Below, piece after piece: positions 1 to 9,461 of a DNA stretch of 64,000 nucleotides. The notes under the pieces were generated by a model. It saw only the letters and a program-made list of their open reading frames with translations, searched no databases and had not been told where the DNA came from. Position 1 is the first letter of the stretch, and every line of letters begins with the position of its first letter. The position numbers were made by a program, and so were the translations under genes. The stretch is from positions 496,001-560,000 of the forward strand of contig JAGTXO010000003.1 in the NCBI GenBank assembly GCA_019448385.1. The letters are read 5' to 3'. The stretch is from Diacronema lutheri (lineage: Eukaryota; Haptophyta; Pavlovophyceae; Pavlovales; Pavlovaceae).

Positions 1-211
1 GGTGCTCATGCCGGGCGCGTCAGCCGTGCTTGAGCTGCCCAAGCGACTGATGGACATCAACATGGCGACCACCGTGTCGCATGGGGCGCGCGAGCGGACC
101 ATGGCCGACTTTGCGGCGCTCTTCAAGTCGGCCGGGCTACCCGCGCCGACCCGCCAGACGCTGCGGCTTCCGTCCGTTTCGCTCCTCACCGCGCCCCTGC
201 ACGCTGCGTGA
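1..211 (+). CDS. O-methyltransferase, C-terminal end (partial)
   Basis: The reading frame is open at the left edge and stops at 209-211, so only the last ~69 residues are present. The fragment LMDINMATTVSHGARERT followed by MADFAALFKSAGL matches the C-terminal end of plant COMT-type SAM-dependent O-methyltransferases. There a helix with a conserved G-x-E-R-T precedes the last strands that pack on the Rossmann fold. The SAM-binding core and catalytic His lie outside the window, so substrate and activity cannot be judged. The gene converges on the TMCO4-like gene, 164 bp away. The family call rests on this tail only. Confidence 0.65.
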   Translation, partial: VLMPGASAVLELPKRLMDINMATTVSHGARERTMADFAALFKSAGLPAPTRQTLRLPSVSLLTAPLHAA

Positions 212-375
212 GGGGCACAGATACTTGCTGTGAGCGCACAACTTGACGCAATGCGAAGGTGACACGTGTGGATGCGACGCAGAGGACGTCGGCTGGGGTG
301 CGGTCAGGGGACGCGCAATGCAACAGAAGGCGGGGACCATGGCATGCCTCGGTGTGTGACACGATGGCCGTCTTG

Positions 376-2559
376 TCACTCGCCAAGAGCAGGCGCTGCG
401 CCAGCCGCCCGGTGGCTGACAGCGACCGGCAGGCGCAAGCAGACCGAGTCGTGCGCAGCATCGGCGCCATGCTCGTTGTGCTCGTGCGCGGCAGACGCCT
501 GCGAGGGCGGTGGCTCGGAGGTGCCCCCGTCCGCACTGGCTGCGCCGTCGCGCGCGCCGACGCGCGCGAGGACGCTGCGCAGCGTTGCTGGCTCGGAGTA
601 GGCCGTGTGCGCGCGCACGAGGTCGGACACGTCGACAGAGCGCACGCCCGGGCACGGGATCGGGTGGAGGCCGCCCACGCCCGCGATGGCGCCCGGCGAG
701 TTGGCGCGATATAGGAGGGCGAGAACCCAATCATTGGCGCAGTAGCAGCTCACGACCGCGCCGGCGGACACGCGGCGCGCGGCCGCCCACGCGTCAGAGC
801 GCGTCTCGACGGGCGCGCCGAGGAGGACCATGTCCTCAATCAGGCCGAGCCCCGCGTCGCCCGCACGGTCGAGCGCGTGCGCGCACGAGAGCGCGACGCG
901 CGCGCCGAGGCCGATCGCCGCGAAGGAGACGGGCCGCGCGCCGTGCGTGCGCGCGAGGAGCACATCGGCGAGCAAGACCCCGGCCTTGTGTGCGCGTGCA
1001 GCCGCCACCGCCCACGGGTTGTCGATGATTTCGCCAACTTTGATCAGCATGGAGGGCACGGCAAGGGCGGCCATGAGCGCTGCAAGCGACGTGTGCTTGA
1101 GCACCTCGCCCGCGGCCATCTTGCCCGCCTCGGACGAGAGCGTGCTGTCGACGGCGATGCCAAGCCGCAGCAGCTCTGCCCTCTCCCACACGAGCGCCCA
1201 CGGCTCGGCGTGCGGCTGCACGAGCGTGTACGGCCGAGTACCGGCCGTGCTGCCGTCCGCGCTGCCGTCCGTGCCGCCGTCCGTGCTGCCGTCCGTGCCG
1301 CCGTCCGTGCTGCCGTCGCCGCGCCACTGCGACTCGACCGAGTCGGCATCGGTGCGCCGCCAGCCGGAGATGGCGATGAGTACGGCGAGGCGTGGCGCGG
1401 CCGGCTCAATTGGCGCCGCCTCGGCGGGCAACGGCGAGCGCGCCGCCGGCTGCGGCTGCGGCTGCGCATCGCCGCTGCCGCCAGCGGCAGCTGCCCACGG
1501 CGAGGGCAGCTGCCATTTCGACCAGGGCGCGCGCTTCGCGGCTGCCGCGCCGTGCCGCGCCTCGCGCTCGGCCTGCGCTTCGGCCGGCGGCGCGTCGAGC
1601 CGCGCAAACGTGAAATCGGACAGATGGCGAATGCGCCGATCCAGCCGGTAGCCGGCGAGACCCGCACCCGTTGCTCCAAAGAGGGACGTGAATGTGAGTG
1701 TGCCCGCTGCCGTGCCGAGGAAGGCAGAGATCGGGCCGAGCACGGCGGCAGTGCTGACGCCGCCAACACCCGAGAGCGCTGCGAGCCCGACGCCGACCGC
1801 CGGCGCCGCGAGCCCCGCCGTCGCCGCGATGAGGACGCCGCCGAGCGCGGCGGCGCCGGCAATCGACGCCGCCTGCATCAGCCCGCGGCCGTGGCGCGGC
1901 GACGCGGCCGACACTGTGCGCAGCGTGGCGAGCGCGGCGACGCGCGCGGCGAGCTGGTCCTCCGCCTCGGTCAGCACCGCGGGCGGCAGCTGCAGCACGG
2001 CGCACAGACCCTTGAGCAGCTGCCGAGCGCGAGCGTCGTACCCGCCGCACGCGCCCGCGCGCGTTGAGGCCGCACCCATCGAGGCCGCACCCGACGCGTC
2101 AGCGTCAGCGTCGCGCGATGCGTGCGTAGCCGGCGCGAACGCGCACGCGGCGACCAGCGCGCCGAGCACGCCCTCGCGCACGCCGTGCGGCACATCCACT
2201 GCGAGCGCGCCGGGCTCGGGCCCACCAGGCGTGCGGGCGGCGTGCATCAAATTGTCGAGAGCGTCGAGCTGCGCGCGCACTTCCTCGTCGTCCCTCTCAC
2301 GCGCGAGCACGCGCATCAGCCGATCGAGAAGGCCGCGCGCCCACCGCTCGCTGCCCTCGCCGCCCCACACGCACAGCCCGCGCCCGAGGAGGACTGCGAG
2401 CGTGCCAAGCAGCGCGTGCTGCGCGGCACGCGCCGGGAGCAGCGCAGCGAGCGCGCGCAGAGCCGCCATCTCGGCATCGTTGGCGGCGCCCGCGTCCGCG
2501 CCCACGCCTGGCGGTGGCAGCCCGTCCGCCTCGGCGCCTGCGGGCGCGCCGCTGATCAT
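376..2559 (-). CDS. TMCO4-like membrane protein (DUF726, alpha/beta-hydrolase fold)
   Basis: This is a 727-residue, apparently intronless protein of the TMCO4/DUF726 family. In other eukaryotes these are membrane-embedded alpha/beta-hydrolase-like proteins of the secretory pathway. The N-terminal ~220 residues are helical. Residues ~229-310 form a Gly/Ala-rich hydrophobic block (GLMQAASIAGAAALGGVLIA and onward), and the hydrolase-like part starts near LAVLIAISGWRR. The family nucleophile elbow G-F-S-L-G-A-R reads AAIGLGARV here, so glycine replaces the catalytic serine. A DGST/DGGT tandem repeat is inserted after ISGWRR. I chose the ATG at 2559 because an upstream extension would run into the promoter shared with the divergent phosphoglycerate mutase gene (84 bp gap). 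Confidence 0.85.
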   Translation of the reverse strand: MISGAPAGAEADGLPPPGVGADAGAANDAEMAALRALAALLPARAAQHALLGTLAVLLGRGLCVWGGEGSERWARGLLDRLMRVLARERDDEEVRAQLDALDNLMHAARTPGGPEPGALAVDVPHGVREGVLGALVAACAFAPATHASRDADADASGAASMGAASTRAGACGGYDARARQLLKGLCAVLQLPPAVLTEAEDQLAARVAALATLRTVSAASPRHGRGLMQAASIAGAAALGGVLIAATAGLAAPAVGVGLAALSGVGGVSTAAVLGPISAFLGTAAGTLTFTSLFGATGAGLAGYRLDRRIRHLSDFTFARLDAPPAEAQAEREARHGAAAAKRAPWSKWQLPSPWAAAAGGSGDAQPQPQPAARSPLPAEAAPIEPAAPRLAVLIAISGWRRTDADSVESQWRGDGSTDGGTDGSTDGGTDGSADGSTAGTRPYTLVQPHAEPWALVWERAELLRLGIAVDSTLSSEAGKMAAGEVLKHTSLAALMAALAVPSMLIKVGEIIDNPWAVAAARAHKAGVLLADVLLARTHGARPVSFAAIGLGARVALSCAHALDRAGDAGLGLIEDMVLLGAPVETRSDAWAAARRVSAGAVVSCYCANDWVLALLYRANSPGAIAGVGGLHPIPCPGVRSVDVSDLVRAHTAYSEPATLRSVLARVGARDGAASADGGTSEPPPSQASAAHEHNEHGADAAHDSVCLRLPVAVSHRAAGAAPALGE
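1245..1317. repeat. 12-bp coding minisatellite (DGST/DGGT)
   Basis: About six copies of a 12-bp unit related to GTCCGTGCTGCC lie inside the TMCO4-like gene and encode alternating DGST and DGGT. The insertion falls in a loop between the first predicted hydrolase strand and the next conserved block, so it is probably tolerated as a flexible linker. Confidence 0.85.
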
Positions 2560-2643
2560 CGCGGACGGGTCGCAGCAGCCGCGCTCTTCGCGACCGGGAG
2601 GAAACCGGGCGAATGCCCAAAACCGCAAAACGTGGCATCTGCG

Positions 2644-3716
2644 ATGGGCGCGTCGGCCCGAATGGTCGTCAGCAGATCGCTCGGCCGGTTGCTCGTGGCG
2701 CTCACGCTGCTCGCGCAGCGGATAAGCACGGCGCGGCCCGTGCAGCACCGGCTCGCACGCGCGCGGCGAGCCGCGCCGCGCTCAAGCGCTCTCGCGGACG
2801 GTGGTGCGTTGCCGGGCATGATGCGAGCGCCGCTCGACCCAGGAAGCGTTGTCTTCCTAAGGCACGGCGAGTCGATGTGGAACAACGCGAACCGGTTTAC
2901 GGGGTGGGTGGACGTGCTGCTGAGCGACGCTGGCGAAGAGCAGGCGCGCTTGGCTGGCCTCACCCTCGCGGGCAGCGGCATCTGCTTCGACAAAGTGTAC
3001 ACGTCGTTCCTGCAGCGCACGGTCCGCACCGCCGAGCTCGTCATGGCCGAGATCGAGCCGGGCTGGACGCTCGAGGCGGCGGAGGCGAGGGCGCCTGGTG
3101 TAACGCCGCTCGAGCGCTCGTGGCGCCTCAACGAGCGCATGTACGGCGCGCTCACCGGCCTCAACAAGAAGGAGGTCGCCGACCAGTACGGGCAAGAGCA
3201 GTTTGAACGCTGGGTGCGCGACCCTCCGCCGCTGCAGCGCACGTCGGAGTATTTCCCCGGGAACGACGCGCTGTACGCGTCGCTCAAATCCGACGAGCTG
3301 CCGCTTAAAGAGTCCTTTGAGGACTGCATGCGCCGCGTCGTCCCCTTGTGGGAGGAGGCGATCAAGCCCGACCTCGAGCTGCGCCATCAGACTATCCTCG
3401 TCATCTCGAGCCGCAACGCGATCCGCGCGCTGCTCATGCACATCTCAGACATTCCGACCAAGACGCTCCTCTCGATCGACATCCCCGTGCGCGCGCGCGC
3501 GCGCGCGCGTGCGCGCGCGCGCCGAGGCCCCTTCCCGCGCGAGCGGCGCGCGCCGACACGTGGCGGCGCGGCGCGGCGGCGCGTGCGGCGCAGAACGGCG
3601 TGCCGCTGCTCTACGAGCTGCACCGGGACTGTCTCAAGACGATCGACTCGGACACATGCAACTTCGGCATTGACGGCCCATTCGTCCCGGCCGAGAAGCG
3701 ATACGGGTCCGACTAG
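2644..3716 (+). CDS. Phosphoglycerate mutase (dPGM-like), probably plastid-targeted
   Basis: Two exons (2644-3486 and 3594-3716) encode ~321 residues. Joining them across a 107-bp GTGCGC...CAG intron gives SIDIP|NGVPLLYELHRD, as expected for the family. The histidine-phosphatase motif LRHGESMWNNANRFTGW, the YGALTGLNK block and the C-terminal YELHRD match cofactor-dependent phosphoglycerate mutases, which interconvert 3- and 2-phosphoglycerate. The second catalytic histidine (AHGNSLR in classical enzymes) is replaced: the sequence reads VISSRNAIRALLMHI. The N-terminus has a hydrophobic stretch (LGRLLVALTLLAQ) followed by an Arg/Ala-rich region, consistent with a bipartite secondary-plastid presequence. 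The gene is divergent from the TMCO4-like gene. Confidence 0.9.
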
Positions 3717-3862
3717 CAGGGCCCGAGACAAATCCTTTCAGTCGCGCACTAGGCGCGCTTGGCGGCTTGCCTTTGGCGAGTGGGGCTGGCTGCGAGCACT
3801 GGCCTCGGATTCCGTTGGCATGTGTCCACCTGCCAGCGCGCGGGGGAGGCGCGGGTCGGTGA

Positions 3863-6808
3863 TCAGCAATATGGCGCAGGCGCGGCGCGGGGGGCCGCGA
3901 CCACATGCTGTGCGCGGCGAGGGGCGCGTCGCACGAGCAGATGGTTGGTCCAGCCGTCGTCGTCGGCGGGCACGACGACGCCGCAGAGCGGACACGTGCC
4001 CTCGGAGAGGCGCTCGCCGTGCGCGGGCGACTCTCCGTTCTCGCACTCGGTGAGGAGATGCTCGCGGAAGAAGGAGATCTCGACAACCTGCTCGCACATT
4101 GAGCAGGTCATCAGCATGGGGCAATCCCGCCAGAAATGGAGGTCGAGGTTCTCGTCGCTGAAAGTCGGATCGTGCCGGCTGCAGAACTGGCACGTGTGCT
4201 CGTCGATGGCGTCGCCGCCGTCCGCCTCGCCGCCGCCGCCGTCCGCCGCGCCAGCGCCCGCGTGCGCAGGCACGACGAAACTGCCCTTGAGCTCCGACGT
4301 GGAGGAGAGAGCACGACTCCCTCTCCCGCCATGCGCACCCGCGGGCTGCTGCGGCGGCGCGAGACGTCCCGCGTGCGTCGTTGACGGCGCGCCCTTGCCG
4401 CTGCCGCCGGGCGCATCCTCCTCGTTCCCCTCGGCGATGTCGGAGAGCACGTCCTGGTCGATGGGCGACGGATCGCCGTGCACGGAGCGCTCGGCGTCCA
4501 CCTCGTTGAGCATGCTCGCGACTGTCTCGCGCTGCGCGGGCTTGAGGTCGTTGAGCAGCCAGCCGAGCGAGCCCGCGTTGGAGATGCGGTACGCCTCGCG
4601 GCAGACGTCGATGGCGCGCGCGCGCACCTGTGCGTTGGGCGACGAGAGGCCTGCTTTTGCAAAGGCCAGGCAGCGCTCGAGCGGCGCCGCGGAGCCAAAC
4701 TCCGCGACGAGGTAGGCGAGCAGAGAGAGTCGGCCAAGCAGGCCGCGCACGTCGCCCGCCTTGCGCAACGGCGCGCTCGCGAGCGTGCCGACCATCTCGA
4801 TCGTTTGAGGGCTCGCGCGGCAGAGGGCGAGCAAAGCGCCCTCGGAAGCTTCGCGCACGCGCGCGTTCGAGTCTGCGGTCTTGCCGAGCCATGGGCCGAC
4901 GAGCGGCTCGACGAGCTGCGCAAACTCGGCGGGGCGCAGGCCTGCGCCGAGCTGCTGCACGTCGGGCGTGAGCTCGAGCGATGCGAGGAAGACCTGCGTT
5001 GCACCCAACAAGGCGCAGCAGCAAGCGGGCAGTGCGAAGGGTTTGGGCGCAATGCCGGTCGCGCGCAGGCGCGCGCGACCGGCGCGGCCGGTGCGGTCGG
5101 GAGGCCGCTGCGCGCACCGCGTGCGCTGCGCGCGCGCGACACCCACCTGCGCGATCTTGTCCGCGGCACACCTACGCAGCAGCTGCACGGCTGCGCGCAC
5201 GCAATTGATCGGCGCGTGGCTGTCCGGGAGCACCGGAATCGCCTCGCGCAGCCGGTGGAGCGCGGCCTGGCGGAGCATCCACACCTTCGAGTAGGCGCAC
5301 TGCACCGTGAACTCGCCGAGCACCTCGATCATCAGCGCCGCCTCCGCCTCGTCCACCGTGCTCAGCACCTCAGGGGCGGGCAGATCGCCCAACTGGCCGC
5401 CGATCGAACCTCCAGCGTTGGCGGCGGTTGCGCCGTCGCCCGCCGGCTGGGCGCGCGCGGAGGTGCCGTCCACCTCCCCGCCGCCGCCGCGCATCTCGTC
5501 GTACGACGCCGACGGCGCTGGCAGCGCTCGCTCGTCGTATGCGGCCTGTGTGCGCTCCGCGATGCCATTGTGCGACGGCGCGTGTCGCGCGGTCGCGCGC
5601 GGCGAGGGCGCATCGGCGTCTGCGAGCGCGCCGGGCATGGGCGCCGAGTCGAGCGCGCTGCGTGTCGCGCTGCCCGCCGAGCTCGGCGCACCGTCGCCAT
5701 GCCGGCCGTCCGCCGCGCCGGCGCCGTCGCGCTGCCCGCCGCCTCCATGCTGATCGGACAACGGCTCCTCACCAAAGGCATACGCCTCTGCCTCGGAGCC
5801 ACCGCGCGAGGGCGGTGCGCGCGGCGTGCCGGCGCGCTGCTCGCCAAGCGCGCTGCCGCTGCGGCTACGCGCGCGCGAGCTGCCACCGCCGCCACCGCCG
5901 CCACCGCCGCCGGCCGCACCACCGTCGTCGAGGCCGCTCAGGAGCGCCGCGTTCGCCCTGAGCGAGTCGACCTGCTCCTTGAGCTGCTTGGCCTCGTCGT
6001 AGTCCTCGCGCTGGACGGCGGCGCGCTTCTGCATCTCGAGCGCACAGATCTGCTCGCCCGCCGCCTGCAGCTCGTGGATTGACTCCTTGAGCCGTTTCGC
6101 CTCGTCGTAATCCTCGCGGGCGATCGCGCGCGCTTTCGCCTCCTCGAGCGACGCAAGCTGCCGTTGAGTGACGGCGTCGACGGGGCGCGGCGCGCGCGCG
6201 AGCTGGAAGGGCTTGGCGCTGACAGGCGCCGGCGCGTACGCGCGCGCGCCGCCGCCATCCGACCCGTGCGCGTCGGCGGGCGGAGGCGCGTACGCGGCCG
6301 CAGCCGCGCGCGGCACGTATTCGCCCGCGCCCGTCCCGTGCACGCGGATGGCGAGGATGCCGACCTGCGCGTACACGTTGAGCTCGTTAAGATGGCACTT
6401 GTGCATTGAAATGCGCAGCATCGTCGCCGGCGCCGCCTGAACGTACACAGTCTTGAGCTCGCGCGAGCGGAAGCGCGAGCGCGCGTTCGGGTCGAGCGAA
6501 AAGTGGCCCAGCCGCTTGAACGAAGCGCCGGCGGCGGACGCGAGCGTGCTCGGCTCGGTCGACGTAAAGAGCTCGACGCGGCTGGGAATCTTGTACTGGT
6601 GGCACAGCACCTGCAGCTGCGAGAGGTGCACGAGCCCCTCAAAGCGCAGCAGCAGCTCCTGCGGGAAAGGCGCAAAGTGCGCGCACTGCCACCCGCGCGA
6701 CTGCGCCGTCGTGTTGTGCAGCTCGCGTGCCGGGTGCTCGTCGTCCTCGGACGAGCACGACGCCACGACGAAGCGCAGCAGCCGCGTGCCCGGCAGCGGC
6801 GAGCCCAT
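3863..6808 (-). CDS. CEP104: CEP104-like ciliary-tip/centrosomal protein
   Basis: This is ~930 residues in two exons; the intron 4994-5146 (153 bp, GTGGGT...CAG, no stop) must be removed to join AADKIAQ to VFLASLELTPD. The domain order is that of CEP104: an N-terminal jelly-roll (RFVVASCSSEDDEHPARELH, then RELKTVYVQAAP); a coiled coil with two EDYDEAK(R/Q)LKE units; a long low-complexity linker; a TOG-like helical array; and C-terminal zinc-finger cysteines (CQFC, CPMLMTCSMC, CPLCGVV). In animals and algae CEP104 binds microtubule ends at the ciliary tip, which implies a flagellated organism. The ATG at 6808 leaves 92 bp to the divergent amidohydrolase. The final ~25 residues after WTNHLL are unlike the family, and another intron there cannot be excluded. 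Confidence 0.88.
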   Translation of the reverse strand: MGSPLPGTRLLRFVVASCSSEDDEHPARELHNTTAQSRGWQCAHFAPFPQELLLRFEGLVHLSQLQVLCHQYKIPSRVELFTSTEPSTLASAAGASFKRLGHFSLDPNARSRFRSRELKTVYVQAAPATMLRISMHKCHLNELNVYAQVGILAIRVHGTGAGEYVPRAAAAAYAPPPADAHGSDGGGARAYAPAPVSAKPFQLARAPRPVDAVTQRQLASLEEAKARAIAREDYDEAKRLKESIHELQAAGEQICALEMQKRAAVQREDYDEAKQLKEQVDSLRANAALLSGLDDGGAAGGGGGGGGGGSSRARSRSGSALGEQRAGTPRAPPSRGGSEAEAYAFGEEPLSDQHGGGGQRDGAGAADGRHGDGAPSSAGSATRSALDSAPMPGALADADAPSPRATARHAPSHNGIAERTQAAYDERALPAPSASYDEMRGGGGEVDGTSARAQPAGDGATAANAGGSIGGQLGDLPAPEVLSTVDEAEAALMIEVLGEFTVQCAYSKVWMLRQAALHRLREAIPVLPDSHAPINCVRAAVQLLRRCAADKIAQVGVARAQRTRCAQRPPDRTGRAGRARLRATGIAPKPFALPACCCALLGATQVFLASLELTPDVQQLGAGLRPAEFAQLVEPLVGPWLGKTADSNARVREASEGALLALCRASPQTIEMVGTLASAPLRKAGDVRGLLGRLSLLAYLVAEFGSAAPLERCLAFAKAGLSSPNAQVRARAIDVCREAYRISNAGSLGWLLNDLKPAQRETVASMLNEVDAERSVHGDPSPIDQDVLSDIAEGNEEDAPGGSGKGAPSTTHAGRLAPPQQPAGAHGGRGSRALSSTSELKGSFVVPAHAGAGAADGGGGEADGGDAIDEHTCQFCSRHDPTFSDENLDLHFWRDCPMLMTCSMCEQVVEISFFREHLLTECENGESPAHGERLSEGTCPLCGVVVPADDDGWTNHLLVRRAPRRAQHVVAAPRAAPAPYC

Positions 6809-6900
6809 CGCGGCCAGCCGCGCCGCGCTCGGAGCCGAGCGCGCGCTCCCACTCCCAACCCCCAACGGCCCCTTTCGCCGGTAGCGCGCCAAACGAGGCC

Positions 6901-8643
6901 ATGGAGGTCGTCCTCCTTGCATTGGGATGGACGGTCGTCGCATCGGAGTCGACGGAGCCCCGCGCGATCGTCCTCTTCAACGCGACCGTGCACACCATGG
7001 TGGACGAGCGCCCGCGCGCGTCGGCGCTCTGCTTCTCGGTAGGTGGGCGCATCGCGGCCGTCGGCGCCGACGCGCACGTGCTGCGCAGCCCGTGCGCGAG
7101 GCAGGCCGGCGTGGCGCGCGTCGACCTGCACGGCGCGACGGTGCTCCCGGGCCTGAGCGACTCGCACGCGCACTTGATGCTCGAAGCCGCGCGCCTCACG
7201 CAGGCCGATTTGAGCGAGGCCAGCTCCGCGCACGAGATGGCCGTGCTCGCCGCGCGCTTCGCGTCCGAGCACCCGCCCGCCGCGGGCGGCTGGTTGCAAG
7301 GGATGGGCTGGGACCAGACACGCTGGGTGGGCGGGCGCTTTCCGACGCACGCGGACCTTGACGAGCTGCTCCCTGACGTGCCCGCCTACCTGCAGCACAT
7401 CTCGGGGCACGCGGCCGTCCTCAATGGAGCCGCGCTCCGCCGTATCGGCCCGCTGCCGCGCGACGACCCGCCCGGCGGCCGGATCGAGCGCGACGCGGCC
7501 GGCGAACCGACGGGGGTTCTGACGGACAACGCGATGAACATCGCCCTCGCCGTCATCCCGCCGTGGACCGACGCCGAGGCCGACGCCGCCCTCGAGCGCG
7601 TGCTCGACGAGTGCGCGGCATCGGGCCTCACCGGCGTGCACGACCTCGCCGCCTTTTCGTCCGACATCCGCCTCTTCCAGCGGCGCGCACGCGCGCACGG
7701 CCGCGAGGGCCTGCGACTGCGCGTGTACGCGATGCGCCGAGCGGACGAGGCCTCGCCGCACCAGCCCAAAGTGCAGCCCACCTCGCCTGACAGCCTGTTG
7801 ACCGTGCGTGCGGTCAAATTGTTTGCCGATGGCGCGATGGGCTCGTGGACCGCGGCCATGCTCGAGGCGTACTCGGACGCGCCGCGCAGCCGCGGCACGC
7901 TCATCTACACGGACGCTGAGCTCGCGGCCAACGTGAGCGCGTGGGCGCGCGCCGGCTACCAGATCGCGACGCACGCGATCGGCGATGCCGCCAACCGGCA
8001 GGTTCTCGACGCGTACGAGCAGGTGCTGAGCGACCTGCGCGCTCCGCCCGGCGCCGACGCGCTGCGCTGGCGGATCGAGCACGCGCAGATTCTAGCCGCG
8101 CCCGACATTGCCCGGTTCGCGCGTCTCGGCGTCATCCCGTCGATGCAGCCGTCGCACGTTGCAAGCGACCTGTCGTACGCAGACGCGCGACTCGGCCCCG
8201 AACGAGCCCGCCGTAGCTACGCGTGGGCGAGCCTGCTCGACGCGGGCGTGCGCTGCCTGCCGTTCGGCTCGGACTTTCCGACCGCGGGCACGGTCCCGCC
8301 GCTCGCCGGCATGCATGCCGCCGTCACGCGGCAGACGGCGGCGGGGCAGCCCGCCGGCGGCTGGCACCCGGAGCAGCGCGTCTCGCGCGAGCGCGCGCTG
8401 CGTGGCTACACGGTTGACTCGGCGTACGCGCGCTTCGCCGAGCATGAGCTCGGCCGCATCCGCGAGGACTTCCTCGCGGACCTGACCATCGTCGACCGTG
8501 ACGTCCTTGCCGTCCCGAGCGACGAGCTTCTGTACACGCGCGTGCTCGCGACGATTGTCGGCGGCAGAGCGACGTTCGACCAGGCGAGGCTGCTTTCACC
8601 ACCTGTCGCGCCTCCGCTGGCGCTCAGGCGAGGTGCCGGATGA
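6901..8643 (+). CDS. YtcJ-type amidohydrolase (amidohydrolase 3 family)
   Basis: This single-exon gene encodes 580 residues of the metal-dependent amidohydrolase superfamily, YtcJ/N-substituted-formamide-deformylase branch. Motifs in order are the metal-binding HxH in LPGLSDSHAHLML, the FADGAMGSW block, HAIGDAANRQVLDAYE, RIEHAQIL, and the C-terminal Asp ligand in FGSDFPTAGTVPP, followed by an RGYTVDSAYA end typical of the family. The first ~17 residues (MEVVLLALGWTVVASES) look like a signal peptide, suggesting secretion or entry to the endomembrane system. The substrate is unknown. Its 3' end overlaps the convergent acetyltransferase gene by 20 bp, and its start faces CEP104. Confidence 0.9.
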   Translation: MEVVLLALGWTVVASESTEPRAIVLFNATVHTMVDERPRASALCFSVGGRIAAVGADAHVLRSPCARQAGVARVDLHGATVLPGLSDSHAHLMLEAARLTQADLSEASSAHEMAVLAARFASEHPPAAGGWLQGMGWDQTRWVGGRFPTHADLDELLPDVPAYLQHISGHAAVLNGAALRRIGPLPRDDPPGGRIERDAAGEPTGVLTDNAMNIALAVIPPWTDAEADAALERVLDECAASGLTGVHDLAAFSSDIRLFQRRARAHGREGLRLRVYAMRRADEASPHQPKVQPTSPDSLLTVRAVKLFADGAMGSWTAAMLEAYSDAPRSRGTLIYTDAELAANVSAWARAGYQIATHAIGDAANRQVLDAYEQVLSDLRAPPGADALRWRIEHAQILAAPDIARFARLGVIPSMQPSHVASDLSYADARLGPERARRSYAWASLLDAGVRCLPFGSDFPTAGTVPPLAGMHAAVTRQTAAGQPAGGWHPEQRVSRERALRGYTVDSAYARFAEHELGRIREDFLADLTIVDRDVLAVPSDELLYTRVLATIVGGRATFDQARLLSPPVAPPLALRRGAG

Positions 8644-9445
8644 CGCGCGCAGGGTTGCCCACGACCACCACGTCCGCGGGCACGTCCTTGGTCACCACCG
8701 CGCCAGCGCCGACCGCCGACCACGCTCCGGCTGCCGATGCGCACGCCTGGCAGCACGATCGCGCCGCCGCCGATCCACACGTCATCGCCGATCGTGATCG
8801 GCCGGCCCATCTCGACCTCGCGCCGCTCGAGCGGGTCGATCGGGTGCGTCGCGGTGTACAGCTGCACGTTGGGCGCGAGGAAGACGTTGTTCCCGATGCG
8901 GATCTCGGCAACGTCCAGCATGCAGCACCCCGTGTTGGCGTGGAAGTGCCGCCCCACGTGGATGTGCGCGCCCACGTCGCCTGCGAGCACCCGGCCGGCC
9001 GCGGTGCAGCAAGGGGTGGGTGGTAAGCCAGCGAGGCGTCGGGACGGGCCCTCAAGCTGCACGCAACAGCGGACGTGCACCGCGCGTGCGCGCGCGCACA
9101 AAAGAAGGGCGCCTCGACCTGCATCTCGCCGTCGACCGAGCCGAGAAGATCGCGAAGGATTTCGTCGCGCGGCCGCGCGCCGAGCGGCTGCGCGTTATGC
9201 TCGTCGCAGATCGTGTGCGCCACGCGCATCACAGCCATCACGGTCGGCTCGCGGATGTCGTACGGCTCGCCCGCGCGCATCTTTCGCGCCTCCTCGCAGC
9301 GCGCGAGGAAGACGCGGAGGAGTCGGCGACGCCGACGCGCGGTCGCGCGATACCGCCAGCGCGCGCACGCCACGGCTCCCAGCCCGGCGACGCCCGCGCC
9401 GAGCAGCGCGAGCGCAACGCTTGGCGCCAAATCGCGCCTCGACAT
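8624..9445 (-). CDS. Maltose/galactoside O-acetyltransferase-like hexapeptide protein, frame-disrupted
   Basis: Exon 1 (9100-9445) and the following exon (from 8980 down) join across a 119-bp GTGCGC...CAG intron to give EAPFF-CDVGAHIHVG. The protein is a left-handed beta-helix acetyltransferase: NTGCCMLDVAEIRIGNNVFL, then YTATHPIDP, WIGGGAIVLPGVRIG and KDVPADVVVVGNPARVIRHLA. Such enzymes move acetyl from acetyl-CoA to sugars. An N-terminal membrane segment (SVALALLGAGVAGLGAVA) is unusual for this normally soluble family. After VRIGSRSVVG the frame shifts: a 7-bp tandem duplication at 8708-8721 puts the last ~25 residues in another frame. This is either a real disruption or a consensus error. 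The start at 9445 lies only 16 bp from the divergent P450. Confidence 0.8.
   Translation of the reverse strand: MSRRDLAPSVALALLGAGVAGLGAVACARWRYRATARRRRRLLRVFLARCEEARKMRAGEPYDIREPTVMAVMRVAHTICDEHNAQPLGARPRDEILRDLLGSVDGEMQVEAPFFCARAHARCTSAVACSLRARPDASLAYHPPLAAPRPAGCSQATWARTSTWGGTSTPTRGAACWTLPRSASGTTSSSRPTCSCTPRRTRSTRSSGARSRWAGRSRSAMTCGSAAARSCCQACASAAGAWSAVGAGAVVTKDVPADVVVVGNPARVIRHLA
8708..8721. repeat. 7-bp tandem duplication causing a frame change
   Basis: GCCGACC occurs twice back to back on the + strand inside the acetyltransferase gene. Removing the effect of one copy would restore the family register, so the duplication is the likely source of the frame break. Seven bases is too short for an intron. 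Confidence 0.8.
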
Positions 9446-9461
9446 TCGTAAGTACGAATTG

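Noticed and set aside
2122-2643. Upstream extension of the phosphoglycerate mutase frame
   Set aside because: It runs antisense through the TMCO4-like coding sequence and is Arg-rich filler; the ATG at 2644 begins a targeting-like N-terminus.
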